Source of the DNA: Marthasterias glacialis
Lineage: Eukaryota; Echinodermata; Asteroidea; Forcipulatida; Asteriidae
Assembly (NCBI GenBank): GCA_911728455.2
Contig: OU452225.1
Coordinates: 9,770,106-9,834,105, forward strand
DNA length: 64,000 nt
Direction of reading: 5' to 3'
The position numbers and the translations under genes are program-made. The notes below the pieces were generated by a model. That model made no database searches and was not told the origin of the DNA. It saw only the letters and a program-made list of their open reading frames with translations. Each line of letters opens with the position of its first letter. Position 1 is the first letter of the stretch. Below are positions 11,401 through 21,177 of the stretch, in pieces.

Positions 11401-14400
11401 ATATTTTTGACTTCAATTTACTGATGGTTTTCTTGGGGATAACCAGTTGCCGCTGGGATTCTTCCATTTTTTCCAATCCAGCCTGAAGAGATTATTTTCT
11501 TGGAATTGCTGGAATCATGTTTTCTTTGAGAGTATCGCTGGCACAAAAGAAACCTGACTTGACAAAGCCAAGAGAACAAAGATTCTCTTCATTGCTGTGA
11601 TTTTTGTTTTCTCTATCAAGAAAATGTCAAACTCGTGCACCACGTCCTAAATCCGGAACCAAGGCTGGGTTCCCGGTTCCCTCTGACTTGGCTCTATTGA
11701 GCCGAAATACAATGAATGAACAATGGTGGAAGCCTCTCTCTGTCTCGTAATCTTATTCTTGAAACAAAAGGACAAAGGTGTGGAATCAGGGATTACACAA
11801 TATCGCCTGCACAATAGCCAAAAATTGAACCCCGTCTGTCTTGCTTGTGTGGGTGAAACAAAGGGTTCCACAGCATGTGCGTGCTCTGTGCATGCTCGGC
11901 AGTGGAAAGTCCAGGCAAAGTTTGTTCCGGTATTCCAATTTTACACACTGGGTTGTCGTAATGTCGCCTGTTTGCTGGCTCAAAAAAATAATATTATGGC
12001 TACATGCCAGCCGGCACCAACAGGTTGAAAAAAACATCTCTTGTACTGCCATAGTGTTCCTCTTACATGCAGTGCAGCTTGTTGCCTTTAAGGTACCTGC
12101 CCAAAATGCCTCACGTGACAAGGCCCAAAGGCGTCTGGTAATCTGATAACTGATTATTTATCATTTTGATGTACCTTTTTATTTCAGCTGGATAAGTTCC
12201 CATTGTGCATGTCTTATGGACTTGGTCAGCTTTGGGTTGGGAAGAAAAATGGACAAGTGGATTTGATCGATCCAACCCATGGGGAGTTTGAGGTTGTGCA
12301 GGTAAGAGTTGAATCGGAGAGAAATTTATGGTCAGTTGTCTTTTCCCTGATAAAACTTTAAGACCCGGAAAAGACTGTTAACAAATAACGCTTTGCAGTG
12401 GCCTTAACTAAGGAGGGGAGGGGGGCATGTGCACCCCCCCCCCCCAATTGATGTCCGGATTTTACATAATCATTGTTGTGGAATTTTTTTGTAATGTCAT
12501 TTTGTAGCAACACAGTACATGTACTTTATTTTGACTACACCAAGGTGCTTGCCCCATCTACATTTAAGCACAGAATGCTGCCATTGATACGGGTTATGGC
12601 ATGGTTGGTAGCCACCAAGCCCTCCATTGATGTTTTGTGGATTAGTCATTTTCATCCACTCTCATCCCTGGTATGGGCCAGTGTAAAAGTCTTTTGACAC
12701 TGAGGCTAACACAGTTGCTGCAATCTGCTGCAACCAATAAAACTAGTTAGTCAATTTGAGATTGTTGCTGTTATCTGTTTTTCAGACTTACGACGTTGGC
12801 CACACAGGTAAAGTCACAGACATTCAGCACAGTCTGGGTTCTATAATCACATGCTCTACTGACAATACAATCCGGGTGAGTAGTACTTCTTCATGTACAC
12901 CGAGATTGGGGAGAGGAGGGGAAGCTCAAAGATTCACCAGTGTCCAATTTTTTCAGGATGATGATGTCATCGATGACTTCATCGATGAGGTCATTACATT
13001 AAATCAACGTTTAATATTTCAAAAATTCATATCTGAAAAACCGTAAAAGTTAAACACATGATCTCTACACCATACAAAATCTCTTCAAGTATTGAACTCT
13101 ATAACCAAATCTGACCCCATTTAGCCATGACTTACGGTGGAAACCGGAAGTTGAAGTTTCACATATAATAAATTCAAAGTTAATTAACTAAACGTGGTAC
13201 AGATTTGAAACTTACTATTACCTTAGACCTTACTGTGCAGATGAAACTGCAACTTTTTACGGACAATGACGTCACCAATGACGTCATTACATTAAAGCAA
13301 CGTTTAATATTTCAAAAATTTATATCTGAAGAACTGTAAATGTTATATACAAGATCTATGCACCATATGAAAGCTCTTCAATTACTCTACAAATCTTACA
13401 CACTGTGTGACCCCGTTTGACCTTGACTTCCGGTCAAAAATAGGGAAAATACAAACTTAACCTCAATTTGTCAATGTTTAAATTTCCAGCTTAGTATGGA
13501 AAAACATCACATGGGCACTGCACGGAGGATTTGTGTTTCTCCGCTGCCGAACACCTTGTTTTTGTTACAATGAAAACTTAAGTCTAGTTATTCTTTTTGT
13601 TATTATTACTACAGCAATAGAGCACCAAAAACTCAGTCATCTATTCATATTATTTATTCATTTCATTGATAACCACCTTCTGATATCAACAGATCCATGA
13701 GCCAAACCACAATCCTTCCACGTTCCGCGTAATGGACTGTCAGAGTTCACTCGCTTCTTTGCATACAAACACCAACGTCTTAGCTGCAGCAGGCAGCGAT
13801 TGCTGCGTCAAAATCTGGAGGCCGACCCGAGAACCGGAGTCAGAAGGTATGAAGGAACAGATTGGAAACAACAAACATCTCGTGATGAAACATTGGCTGT
13901 GGGAGTAATATTGCCACAGCTTTGAGTGGTAGATTCATAGAGTTATGGGTCATTCTATAAATTTGGGGTCCAAAGTGTGACATTTTCCTGTCCCTGTTAC
14001 ACCTGACGTGTGCAAGTTAATCTGAAAATATCTTTAGATTTGACTTCAAACTGTTTTGATTTGTTCAGCATGTACTTTGCGTTAACATAATCACTCTCGG
14101 AGGTAGAAGGCACCAAAGAGTGTGCTGTAAATGTATGAAATCTTGTGTCAGATGTAACAGGAACAACAATAAAAAACGGACCCCAAATTTATAGAATGAG
14201 CCTTATACGTGTAGTCAGTTGTAGAGTAGATCAGTACGTTAAAACCCTAACAGTCCCTATTCCATCAAACTCTAACAGCAGGTTTTTTTGTTGGATTTTG
14301 TTGGACTGGGGACTGCATGAGTAAACTGATCATGCTTTACATGGGTTCAGGCATACCACTATATTCAGAGTAGCACAGTCTGGGTGTTGAGTTACCCATA

Positions 14401-15057
14401 TGGTGTTGGAAGGATCCTAGTAAATCACGCAGGGGAGTTAGGGTTAAGTGAGAATCAGTTTAGGGCTTATATGACTGCAGTGTGATGCTATGGTTCAGTC
14501 TCTCATCTCTTTCTAGTGAGCGAGGCATAGCCCACTTACCATGTTTTTTTTCTTGTTTCTTGTTTTTTTATTGTGGGATGGTCTGTTGAAACAAGCACTT
14601 GGGTTTCCTAATGGAATATTCTGCTTGTGTTTCTTGAAGTGCCCCTTAATGCGAGCAGGTCATAAAAGTTTGGGGTTTTTTTTGGTTTTTTTTTAAGTTA
14701 GAAATACTAAGCTTTCTTATTCAATCATCGGAAAGTTGAATAAATCACTACTCATAGTTACCAAAGCTTTGGAACACGTTTACAAAGTGTTCCTTTTGAA
14801 AGTGTTCCATCTGATGGCCTTCAAGTTGCCTTTAAAACTTGCCTCGTGTGACGAGGGCACAAGTCACTTTGTCTATTGGAAACAGCTACCTGAATGCTTC
14901 TCATAAACGCAAGCTCAGCGCGAAAGTCTAGCAACCTTTTCTTCCATTCCTAATCAAGTCTTTTTTCTGATCTTCTTAAACAGAAGCTGCAACGGCTAGA
15001 GCATTGGAGAGGAAAGAGCAGCACGTCCCTCCAGATCTGGTGTGGGTTCCATTATAA
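5461..15057 (+). CDS. FBXW9: F-box and WD-repeat protein 9 (10 coding exons, 460 residues)
   Basis: FBXW9-type proteins are substrate adaptors of SCF (SKP1-CUL1-F-box) ubiquitin ligases: the F-box binds SKP1 and the WD propeller is thought to hold substrate. Exons: 5461-5782, 6826-6968, 7958-8086, 9264-9376, 9932-10023, 11149-11300, 12188-12301, 12786-12875, 13693-13846, 14984-15057; all phases agree and the stop is TAA. The F-box is about residues 51-97 (LPPELLLNIISYLNARFVVH). Exons 2-9 carry WD blades, with SGSRDRSFCVWDL, TSSWDQWINLWD, AGAYDKHVYVFDKR, SGSEDSTINVFDRR and AAAGSDCCVKIWRP. The length and the helix before the first blade (FNWKLACMEREEQWHLW) match FBXW9 rather than FBXW7 or FBXW11. 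The N-terminal 40 residues are acidic and low complexity. Introns are full of repeats (families A, B, C, F, J and SINEs). Promoter not identified. Confidence 0.92.
6036..6212. mobile_element. MITE, TAGACCTTTAT ends, TA target
   Basis: A TAGACCTTTATCATGCTGCC left end and ATAAAGGTCTA right end flank about 176 bp with TA on both sides. A copy about 90% identical by eye sits at 50882-51058. It lies in FBXW9 intron 1. Confidence 0.75.
7041..7115 (+). repeat. Single unit of the 61-bp repeat expanded at 54036
   Basis: TCTGAAAGCTCACTGATGAT..AAGTTCATACC..CAGAGAAATATTTCC, then CTGAAATGCTGTCAA. The same module occurs once at 33972-34035 and about ten times in tandem at 54036-54662, where the array ends in the same flank (CTGAAATTCTGTTAAAGTC). 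Confidence 0.7.
7188..7498. mobile_element. Family A TIR element, uninterrupted copy
   Basis: The left AGATTTAAATAATATCTGGT..TTGAATTCCTCAG is mirrored by the right CTGAGGAATTCAAATTTTAG..GACATTATTCAAATCT. Inner arms both hold GGGCAAGCTTTTGC-type sequence. No ORF of note. It serves as the unoccupied reference for the interrupted copy at 8300-9113. Confidence 0.65.
7640..7835 (+). mobile_element. Family J fragment
   Basis: GAGAATCTTTGTTCTCTTAG, TTTGTCAAGTCAG, GTGCCAGCGGTACTCTCAAA and a CCGGGCTGGA-type stretch match, in reverse, the 5' part of the J copies at 11437, 36075 and 45030. Confidence 0.5.
8150..8290 (+). repeat. Family B fragment
   Basis: GGGCACCTCAGTGAGGGAAA and AACATTTCAAGGGGCACC followed by GGGGGCATGGAGGC match the B copies at 8508, 26968, 29640 and 62883. 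Confidence 0.55.
8508..8644 (+). mobile_element. Family B element
   Basis: Runs from GAAGGGCAAGGGCACCAAGG through AAATTTGTACTGGAACATTT to GAAGTATCAGGCCTGA. Non-coding dispersed repeat of about 140 bp, nested in the family A element. Confidence 0.6.
8694..8889. mobile_element. Family F palindromic element
   Basis: CAGGGCCCAATTTCATAGAG at the left, CTCTATGAAAGTGGGCCCTG at the right, with GCTTAAGCAG and GCTTAGCTAC motifs inside. It can fold on itself over nearly its whole length. Confidence 0.75.
8948..9069. mobile_element. 122-bp near-perfect palindrome with AT target duplication
   Basis: GGGAGACTTTTGAGATGATA at one end and its complement ending AAAAGTCTCCC at the other; arms of about 55 bp. 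Flanked by AT (8946-8947 and 9070-9071). The flanks join to GAGGAATTCAAATT, exactly the sequence at the same place in the intact copy (7431-7444). Confidence 0.8.
9430..9840 (-). mobile_element. tRNA-derived SINE, leucine-tRNA-like head
   Basis: The minus strand starts GGCGTGTCTTGGCCGAGCGG, an A-box of the long-variable-arm type, then TGTGGGTTCGAGTCCCA, a B-box. The body reads GGGACGTAAAGCCGTAGGTC and the tail TATAAAGCACAATATAAGAA. A second copy is at 51386-51690 and one with a related head and tail at 49013-49320. It lies in FBXW9 intron 4. Confidence 0.75.
10103..10795 (+). mobile_element. tRNA-related SINE with internally triplicated 131-bp unit
   Basis: Head GGTTGGGGTAGTGGTTATC and B-box CCGGTTCGAATCC. 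The module CCTTCCAGCTCTAGGACCCC..GGAATAAATCTC appears three times (near 10132, 10263 and 10395). It ends in GTATAGCGCCATATATAAAT and an ATTATTATT tail. A single-module copy lies at 32925-33172. Confidence 0.7.
10808..10970 (-). mobile_element. Family C element
   Basis: Matches the copies at 47272-47432 and 50850-51185 in reverse orientation: AATTTCGTCTTTGAGGGGGC, GAAACTTTTGAAGGGGC and GAGACCATGGCCTC. Non-coding. Confidence 0.6.
11437..12130 (+). mobile_element. Family J non-autonomous element
   Basis: AACCAGTTGCCGCTGGGATT, TTTGAGAGTATCGCTGGCAC, GAGCCGAAATACAATGAATG and GGGATTACACAATATCGCC recur in order at 45030-45860 and 36075-36600. No transposase ORF. The open frames in it are short and not conserved between copies. 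Confidence 0.65.
12948..13560 (+). repeat. Two diverged copies of a 300-bp direct repeat
   Basis: TCATTACATTAAATCAACGT..TTTAATATTTCAAAAATTCA near 12990 recurs as TCATTACATTAAAGCAACGT near 13285, followed in both by ATATCTGAA, CATGATCT/CAAGATCT, TGACCCCRTTT and GACTT.CGGT. It fills FBXW9 intron 8. Confidence 0.65.
13943..14199. mobile_element. TIR element, TCATTCTATAAATTTGGGGT ends
   Basis: TCATTCTATAAATTTGGGGT at the left and ACCCCAAATTTATAGAATGA at the right are perfect complements. The inner sequence also pairs around GACATTTTCCTGTCCCTGTT and ATGTAACAGGAACAACA. No ORF. In FBXW9 intron 9. Confidence 0.7.
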
Positions 15058-15321
15058 AAACCTAGGTAGTTCTTTGTTACCAATAATGAATCATTATGCG
15101 AGTGCAAAAAGGGTGCCTGAAGAACAACTTTACATGATATATGTGTTTGAAACTTTACAAACAATGTGTCTTGCTCAAACTGTACCAGATATACACATGA
15201 ACTCAATAGTGCTGAGATCCGATTTTTTGTTTTGTTTTGTTATTTGCACAGTCTCTCTTGTGCAAGATACCACATCATTACAGAATCGAGACCCTACTGC
15301 AATTTTTGTACCGACACAAGT

Positions 15322-15465
15322 AATGGGAGACTTTTGAGGACACTAGGTGGCAGCAGACTTGCCGGGCAAATCCACTGTTCTCGGATATGTGTGCATGTTC
15401 AGAACTACGCAAACAGTGGAAAGTTACCCGGTAAGTCTGCTGCCACCTATCGTTCCAAAGTATCC
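15322..15465. mobile_element. Palindromic MITE, CACTAGGTGGCAGCAGACTT ends
   Basis: CACTAGGTGGCAGCAGACTT near the left, AAGTCTGCTGCCACCTATCG near the right. A second copy in reverse orientation is at 52902-53035. The left outer GGGAGACTTTTGAG is shared with the palindrome at 8948. Confidence 0.7.
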
Positions 15466-15599
15466 TATTGGTATGATTTGTGGATTGCTGTGTGAGGGAA
15501 TAAAGGAGCTAACTCTTGAAGGGGCACATTGCTTTCAAATCTCTTCAAATGTTGCTGTTTTGGAATTGTTCCTTGATCCTTTTTAAGAGTCGTTCATGC

Positions 15600-15605
15600 A
15601 ATAAA
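15600..15605 (+). terminator. Candidate polyadenylation signal of FBXW9
   Basis: AATAAA 543 bp after the FBXW9 stop; another occurs at 15667. Not distinguishable without transcript data. Confidence 0.35.
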
Positions 15606-15947
15606 AAACCTACAGCATGTTGTAATTAGTGAGCAGTGATTCAAAATACATACATTTGCCTCTGGGAATAAACCAGTGGAACCACACTCTACATAAAAAA
15701 CATAGTCCGCCATTTTGTGGAGTAAAAAATATCGCTCTAAAAAATTGCAGACCGTGGAATATTTATGTGAATCATTATATTCTACAGTTGAAATATCTAT
15801 CCATATTTATTTCAAAACAAACTTTTTTTATAGCCCAAAAGCGCCCAATCCGAAGGCGATGTGTCTCTTTAACAGGAATTATGCTTTTCAAAATCAGTAG
15901 TTGGAATTAATTACATGTACTGGTCATTACCATAGAGCTATACTGAC

Positions 15948-16108
15948 TATAGACCGTTCTGGCCTGTCAACTGTACGCATTGACCAATTGGATCACGCCT
16001 TTTGGTCATGTGATCTCGGTCAAACTCGGTCACACGTGCAGCGTAAACGTGCACAAACTAAGGTGTGTAGGCGGGGCTTGTTGCCAAAGCCGGAACGGTC
16101 TATTGATA
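15948..16108 (+). mobile_element. Family E element
   Basis: AATAGACC-type ends (ATAGACCGTTCTGGCCTGTC..CCGGAACGGTCTATTG) enclose CCAATTGGATCACGCCTTTT. A copy with very few differences lies at 57145-57303. Confidence 0.75.
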
Positions 16109-16141
16109 TAATTCACCTGACGTCATTATCACAATAATTTC

Positions 16142-16256
16142 GGTAGCGCCATTTTGGAAGTCATTGACTCGTTGTGCTATACACAGTGTGGTGTGCATTT
16201 TATCCGCTGCAGCGTTTTCACATATACCTATTGACTTCCAAAATGGTGAGCATGGC
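16142..16256. repeat. Inverted repeat, GCCATTTTGGAAGTCA
   Basis: GCCATTTTGGAAGTCATTGAC and ATTGACTTCCAAAATGGTGA face each other across about 75 bp. Probably a small MITE. Confidence 0.5.
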
Positions 16257-17645
16257 ACAGTGGCCACGTGTGATGTGCTTGCACGGGGTCAATATACGCA
16301 AATTCCCCCTACATCCAGGTTTGTGTACAAATCTAAAAGCTGTTGTGTGGCTGTTTGCATATGAGTGCTTTTATTCTTTTTCTGTGTGTCATAGAATGTA
16401 TAAATATAACGCATAAACAGTGAGAATGTACGTTTGGTTTGTAACCCAAACCCGTATAGGCACGTGCGTCAGTCTCAACACGAATGTCAAGTCCCATGAA
16501 AAATAAGTTCGTCCTTCAGTCATACACAAGTCTCAGACACGCCTGCGTTCAGGAGGCTTAAAAAATGTGTGCATGTTGGATCAAGAAGCTCTTTGGTCAT
16601 TACAGATGTAGAGAAGTGCTGTTTATTAACGTGAAATATTTATTTGATACAAGTCAGTTTTACTATAGACCCAACCTCGCTGCGCCATTTTTTCCCATCA
16701 TGCCTGGCTCGGTCATAACCCCTGGAATTGGTTAATAAAAATGTGCCCATTTGTGGCACAATTTAATTAGGCCTGTGGCCGATCCACTCTACGCACATGC
16801 TCAAGTATGGTAACCCGCAAAAGAGGCATCAAGTCATAGCGCAACTGGTCCCCTCTCATTCTTTGATTTTATGGCATGTCTACTGTATGCAATTTAGGGT
16901 GACTGTACATACAGGATTCATTTGAAGTCCAATCACATCAAAATACTTGCATTTTGACACGCGCGTACTAAATGCCCCACAAGCGCCCTACAAGTGCTGG
17001 AAAGTTCTTAACAAGCGTGCGCGCAAAGCAATTACTTTAGGGAGCCAATCAGCATTGTTTTATGGTACATCCCTACCAGGGGTTAGAGACGAGAGGTATC
17101 TATATGCTAGTGGCCCCCCCCCCCCTGCACATCACATCACAAGCTCCATCAGTCCCCTCCCTGAGGTCAAAGGTAAACCTATCATTGGCCATGAGTTTTG
17201 TGTACACAAAGACACATTCCCATTGTTTTGAGCTTGGTCTATGCAACGGGTTTATTCCAAACGTTAACCCTTTCCTTACCATAAGCGACTTTTGCCGACT
17301 GCACCCAAACCCCCTCTTTTTAAACCTTTGGCGACTTTGGTCTCCCAAGCTTACACACACAAAAGCACTCAAGCCTGAGCACAAAGGCCATTCATTGTTA
17401 TAAAGCTGTAGTTTTGTCCATGCTCACCCTGAATACCTAAGTTTACAGTGATTGGAAAGAAAGATCAGATCTTTCCAATGATGGTAAAACAAAACAAGTT
17501 TGTTATTATGCAATCCCTTCAGATTGGAGTGGAAAGATCTGAAATGCCAAACACCTACGAAGCACCATATGATTGTGTACACAAAAAAGTTGTAGTTTGA
17601 GTTTACAGATCACATTGTATTACACATGTTAGCTGAAGAATGAGT

Positions 17646-17920
17646 AGACTTGAAACAAGTCTGTAACGTACCGTATTTGTCACTGTAGAATCAAAGTACC
17701 GCCGCGCCCTCTACTGGTCATGTAGCGTACATGCTATCATGTGAGACAGCTATCGTGTGGTAACTGCTCTCGTCACTGTACCATAGCAGTCACAGTCATG
17801 AGAGCGGTCCCACACGACAGCAATCACACACGACAGCATGTACACTATATGACCAGTAGAGGGCGGGGCGGTACTTCAGTTCAACAAATACGCGTACGGT
17901 AGACTTGATTTCAAGTCTAA
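17646..17920. mobile_element. 275-bp palindrome at the start of the duplicated unit
   Basis: AGACTTGAAACAAGTCTGTA at the left and GTAGACTTGATTTCAAGTCT at the right, then inner arms CGCCCTCTACTGGTCATGTA and ACTATATGACCAGTAGAGGG. Repeated at 21235-21509 in copy 2. Foldback-type MITE. Confidence 0.75.
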
Positions 17921-18611
17921 AGAATGAGGTGCATGCTAGTCTAGTTAGCGACAAACTTTGTCCCTAACTGGAACAGCATGCAACTCATTCCATGGCTTAG
18001 CACGGATGATAAAGTATTTGCAAAGGTGTCTATGCTCGTGGAAACAGCCCAAGACTTAAGATTTCTAGATTGAATTTGAACCAATCATGCGCCTTTTGAG
18101 TGCAACTTCCTTCATCACAAGGAACAGCGTTAGAATAAACAAGATAATATTGCGTTAACCAATGGCATGTGTTCAAATCTCAACATGTTCATGAACTATA
18201 TGTAGCCTAATTTACCTCCAAAAGTTTGTATTTAATGTTGTGTGTGAATTGCCATGTTTAGTTTATATAAAGTGAGGTGATTATTTTTATCTGTACATTG
18301 GTGTGCAAGTCCACATGAAAGACAAATTATATTCAAAGAAAATGATTGAAAGAATTCCATCTACTCCATAAGTTTTATTTATTATTAGGCGAGTCTGAGT
18401 TTGTTTAAAATTTAAAATGATTAACAAATCTCAAAATGGATGAGAACAGAAGATGTAGTCTAAAATATTCACAATAATCATTAAGTAGCCAATGACGGCC
18501 TTGAGAATCGTTCAACAGTTTGAGTGAATAAAAAGCTGCTGTTTTGCTTTCACTGGTGGAATTAATTCCAAGCTCATTGTAGTTATTCATTTCAAACCCA
18601 ACGATTAAAAA

Positions 18612-18837
18612 AACCAAAGATTATAGAGCGCCTAAGGCGCAAGACGGGGAACTGGAGCTCTTCCAATTGTTGGAATGTGAAGTAGGCATGGGCACCATTA
18701 CAGCAAGTGAATGTTTTGTTGCCCATTAATAGCAATGGTCATTGTCTGCTGAAATGGCATCCAGTGGGATTTCACATTTCAGCCAAAGTTCCCCATCTTG
18801 CGCCTTCGGCGCTCTATATTCTTTGGTTTTTATTTAT
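18612..18837. mobile_element. Family K palindrome
   Basis: ACCAAAGATTATAGAGCGCC..GGCGCAAGACGGGGAACTGG at the left mirrors AGTTCCCCATCTTGCGCC..GGCGCTCTATATTCTTTGGT at the right. A second, diverged member is at 20340-20596. Both are carried again in copy 2 (near 22201-22426 and 23929-24185). Confidence 0.75.
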
Positions 18838-20339
18838 AATGCATTACATCATGTACAACCTGGGCCCCATTTTATAATAATAATAATGATTATAGAGTTG
18901 CTTAAGCACAAAAAGTAGCTAAGCACAACGATATTGTCAGTTTTTAATATTTTCCCCTGATTTTTTCCATCATAAGTCTCTTTAAAGATCATATTTTTCA
19001 AATACAGTTTACAATCTCTAATGAAAAATACAATTATAAATTATGAGCACTGTGTACAATGACTCCTTTATATACAAACATATCTACATAGGAACCTGGC
19101 TAACAAAATATACAAAGCTAGCTGATGACCTCATGCACTGACGTCAGAGGCGACTACTGTCTGCCCATGGTCTGCCAATCTGGGACTCAAATTGCACGTA
19201 AAGATTTGGTGAGCATGTAAACCCGGGCGCACATCGCCTACAAAGCACACTACATAGTATAATAGACCTTCCTATTGTTAATAAACAAACCGCGCTGGTT
19301 GGCACAGACGGCCAATGTAGCAAAACTCAGGTCTTGTTGACAGACGTTGTGACCAAATTCAACTTTTTTGCAAAACTTTCTATTAAAGGAACATACATCC
19401 CATTATGGGTTGGTTTGTTTCCAACAAATTCTAGTTTTCTTTTGAATAGTTGCTTAACATTTTTGCAAACTGTGATTATCTGTTTTTGCTTTGCATAGAT
19501 GGGTCCACTTAGTTTCTCCACCTCGGTTAGCATAAAACTGGTGCTATGACAATGCAAAAGAAAGGTCTATAACACACAGGGAACCAGACTCCCAAAATGG
19601 CGCAACCAAGATTGTGGTGATGACGTCAGGTGATTTGTGTCCATTGACAATATTTGATACTTTTTCTTGATAAAGGCTGAATTGGGAACCAAAAGGTTTG
19701 ATAAGTTAAATTTCCCATACGAAGATTCCTTTAGTTACACGTCAAACATATAGTGTCTATAAAGCTAAAGAAGAAACAAGTACAACTTGATTGGATATTA
19801 CAGTAGCACAGAGTGAAATTTACTATAATCAGGCAATTTCAATAGAAATTGCCCCCTCTACAAATATCTGTGCCCCTCCCCCATTGCCCCTCTGCAAAAC
19901 AGATACTGGTAGCACATCATTTTGGTCTGTGGATGAAGTACATTTGTGAAGTAACATTTGACTCGTCAGGAATCACCCAAATAAACAGACATCTTGACCG
20001 ATGCAAACCCGATGGATTCCTTGTTGCAGTGTGAAGGGTAAAAGAAGCTATTGAGTACCAGATTGTATCACTCGTTATAATCCATCATCAGTCATATATA
20101 TACTCCATGAACAATGTCCTCTACATATTGCAAACTTGTTTACGATTTCTCTTAAATGTTAACCGAGTATATAGAACTTCTAAAATTAATTTTATTTGCG
20201 TGTGAGAAAGACTTTGTCACTGCAAGTGAAATCAAACTGTAAAGCCACTGAGTAAATATAATCAAATGCAAATTTTACAGTAAAGTAAGTTTCATTTACT
20301 CACGTTACAATCAAAATACAAACTTAAAACCTTACCCTA

Positions 20340-20596
20340 AACCAAAGATTATAAAGTGCCGTAGGGGCAAGATGGGGAACTCTGGCTGAAACGTGAAATC
20401 TCACAGGAAGCCATTTCTGCAAGTGACTCTATTGATACAACACCGATATGTGCGGACCAGTGTAGACATGGACAATAGCTATCAATGGGAAATAGGCATT
20501 CACTTGCTGAAATGGCTCCCATGTGTATTTCACTTTCCAACAGTAGATAAAGGCCCAGTTCCCCATCTTGCACCTACGGTGCTCTATAATCTTAGC
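20340..20596. mobile_element. Family K palindrome, second member
   Basis: ACCAAAGATTATAAAGTGCC..GGGGCAAGATGGGGAACT and AGTTCCCCATCTTGCACC..GGTGCTCTATAATCTT. More diverged from 18612-18837 than either is from its counterpart in copy 2, so it predates the tandem duplication. Confidence 0.65.
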
Positions 20597-21177
20597 CCAA
20601 AACCCATCCAAGGAAGGATTGCAAAATTAAACAAGAGATAACCCAGACTTATCTGGACGGTCAAGTGTAGCAAAACATCCAAGTCTTGTCGACAGACATT
20701 GTGACAAAATTTAACACTTTGGCAGACTTTCTCTTTAAAGAGAATACATCCGTTACTGGTTGGTTTGTTTCCAAAAAGTTCTGAACAGTTTTTGAATATC
20801 TGTTTAGCATTTTTACAAACTGTGATTATCTGTTTTTTGGCTTTGCATTGATGGCTCCCCGTAGTTTCTCCATCTCGGTTGGCAAAAACTCGGGCTGTGA
20901 CGTTGCAAAAGAAAGGTCTATTCTAAAAAGTTATAAGTACATGGAATCATTCAGACGGTGTATTTCACTTTGAGTCAAGTCTTGTACTTGCAATGGCAAA
21001 GGAGTAGCATCAGAGATCAGTACGTCGTCCTTCCCTGATGAGAAAATCAACATTTAAAGGTGGACTTAAACAACCGCAGATACACACACAAAATCCTCTG
21101 GAGACTCTTATGTTAACACTTTGCTGCTGTGAATAATAGTAAGGAAATTTGGCGCAAAATGTGAGTTTTTGTGATAG

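Larger units (their letters stand above)
15058..17589. other. FBXW9 3'UTR side and repeat-rich gap
   Basis: Holds a palindrome (15322-15465), an E element (15948-16108), a short inverted repeat (16142-16256) and a stretch at 17262-17345 (CCCTTTCCTTACCATAAGCG) repeated at 59158-59225. No coding region I can support. Confidence 0.5.
17590..21177 (+). repeat. 3.6-kb tandem duplication, copy 1
   Basis: Starts TTGTAGTTTGAGTTTACAGA after ACACAAAAAAG and ends GTTTTTGTGATAG. The next base begins copy 2 with the same TTGTAGTTTGAG. Inside are a 275-bp palindrome (17646-17920), a K palindrome (18612-18837), an AATAGACC-type segment (19260-19570), a second K palindrome (20340-20596) and a diverged second version of the 19318-19570 segment (20668-20922). 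No recognisable protein. The short ORFs here recur unchanged in copy 2 only because of the duplication. Confidence 0.92.

Noticed and set aside
11723-12146. Cluster of ORFs of about 100 codons on both strands
   Set aside because: They lie in a J element. The copies at 36075 and 45030 have indels and stops in these frames, so no conserved protein.
13847-13909. Alternative FBXW9 end by reading through the exon 9 donor
   Set aside because: The frame stays open to a TAA near 13909, but the GTATGA donor and the in-phase last exon at 14984 give a better protein. Kept only as a possible minor isoform.
18405-18617. 70-codon minus-strand ORF identical at 21994
   Set aside because: Identity is due to the recent duplication; composition is AT-rich and no domain is seen.
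19327-19557. 76-codon minus-strand ORF, repeated at 22916
   Set aside because: It recurs only because of the 3.6-kb duplication and lies in a MITE-like segment. The older diverged version (20668-20922) does not conserve the frame.
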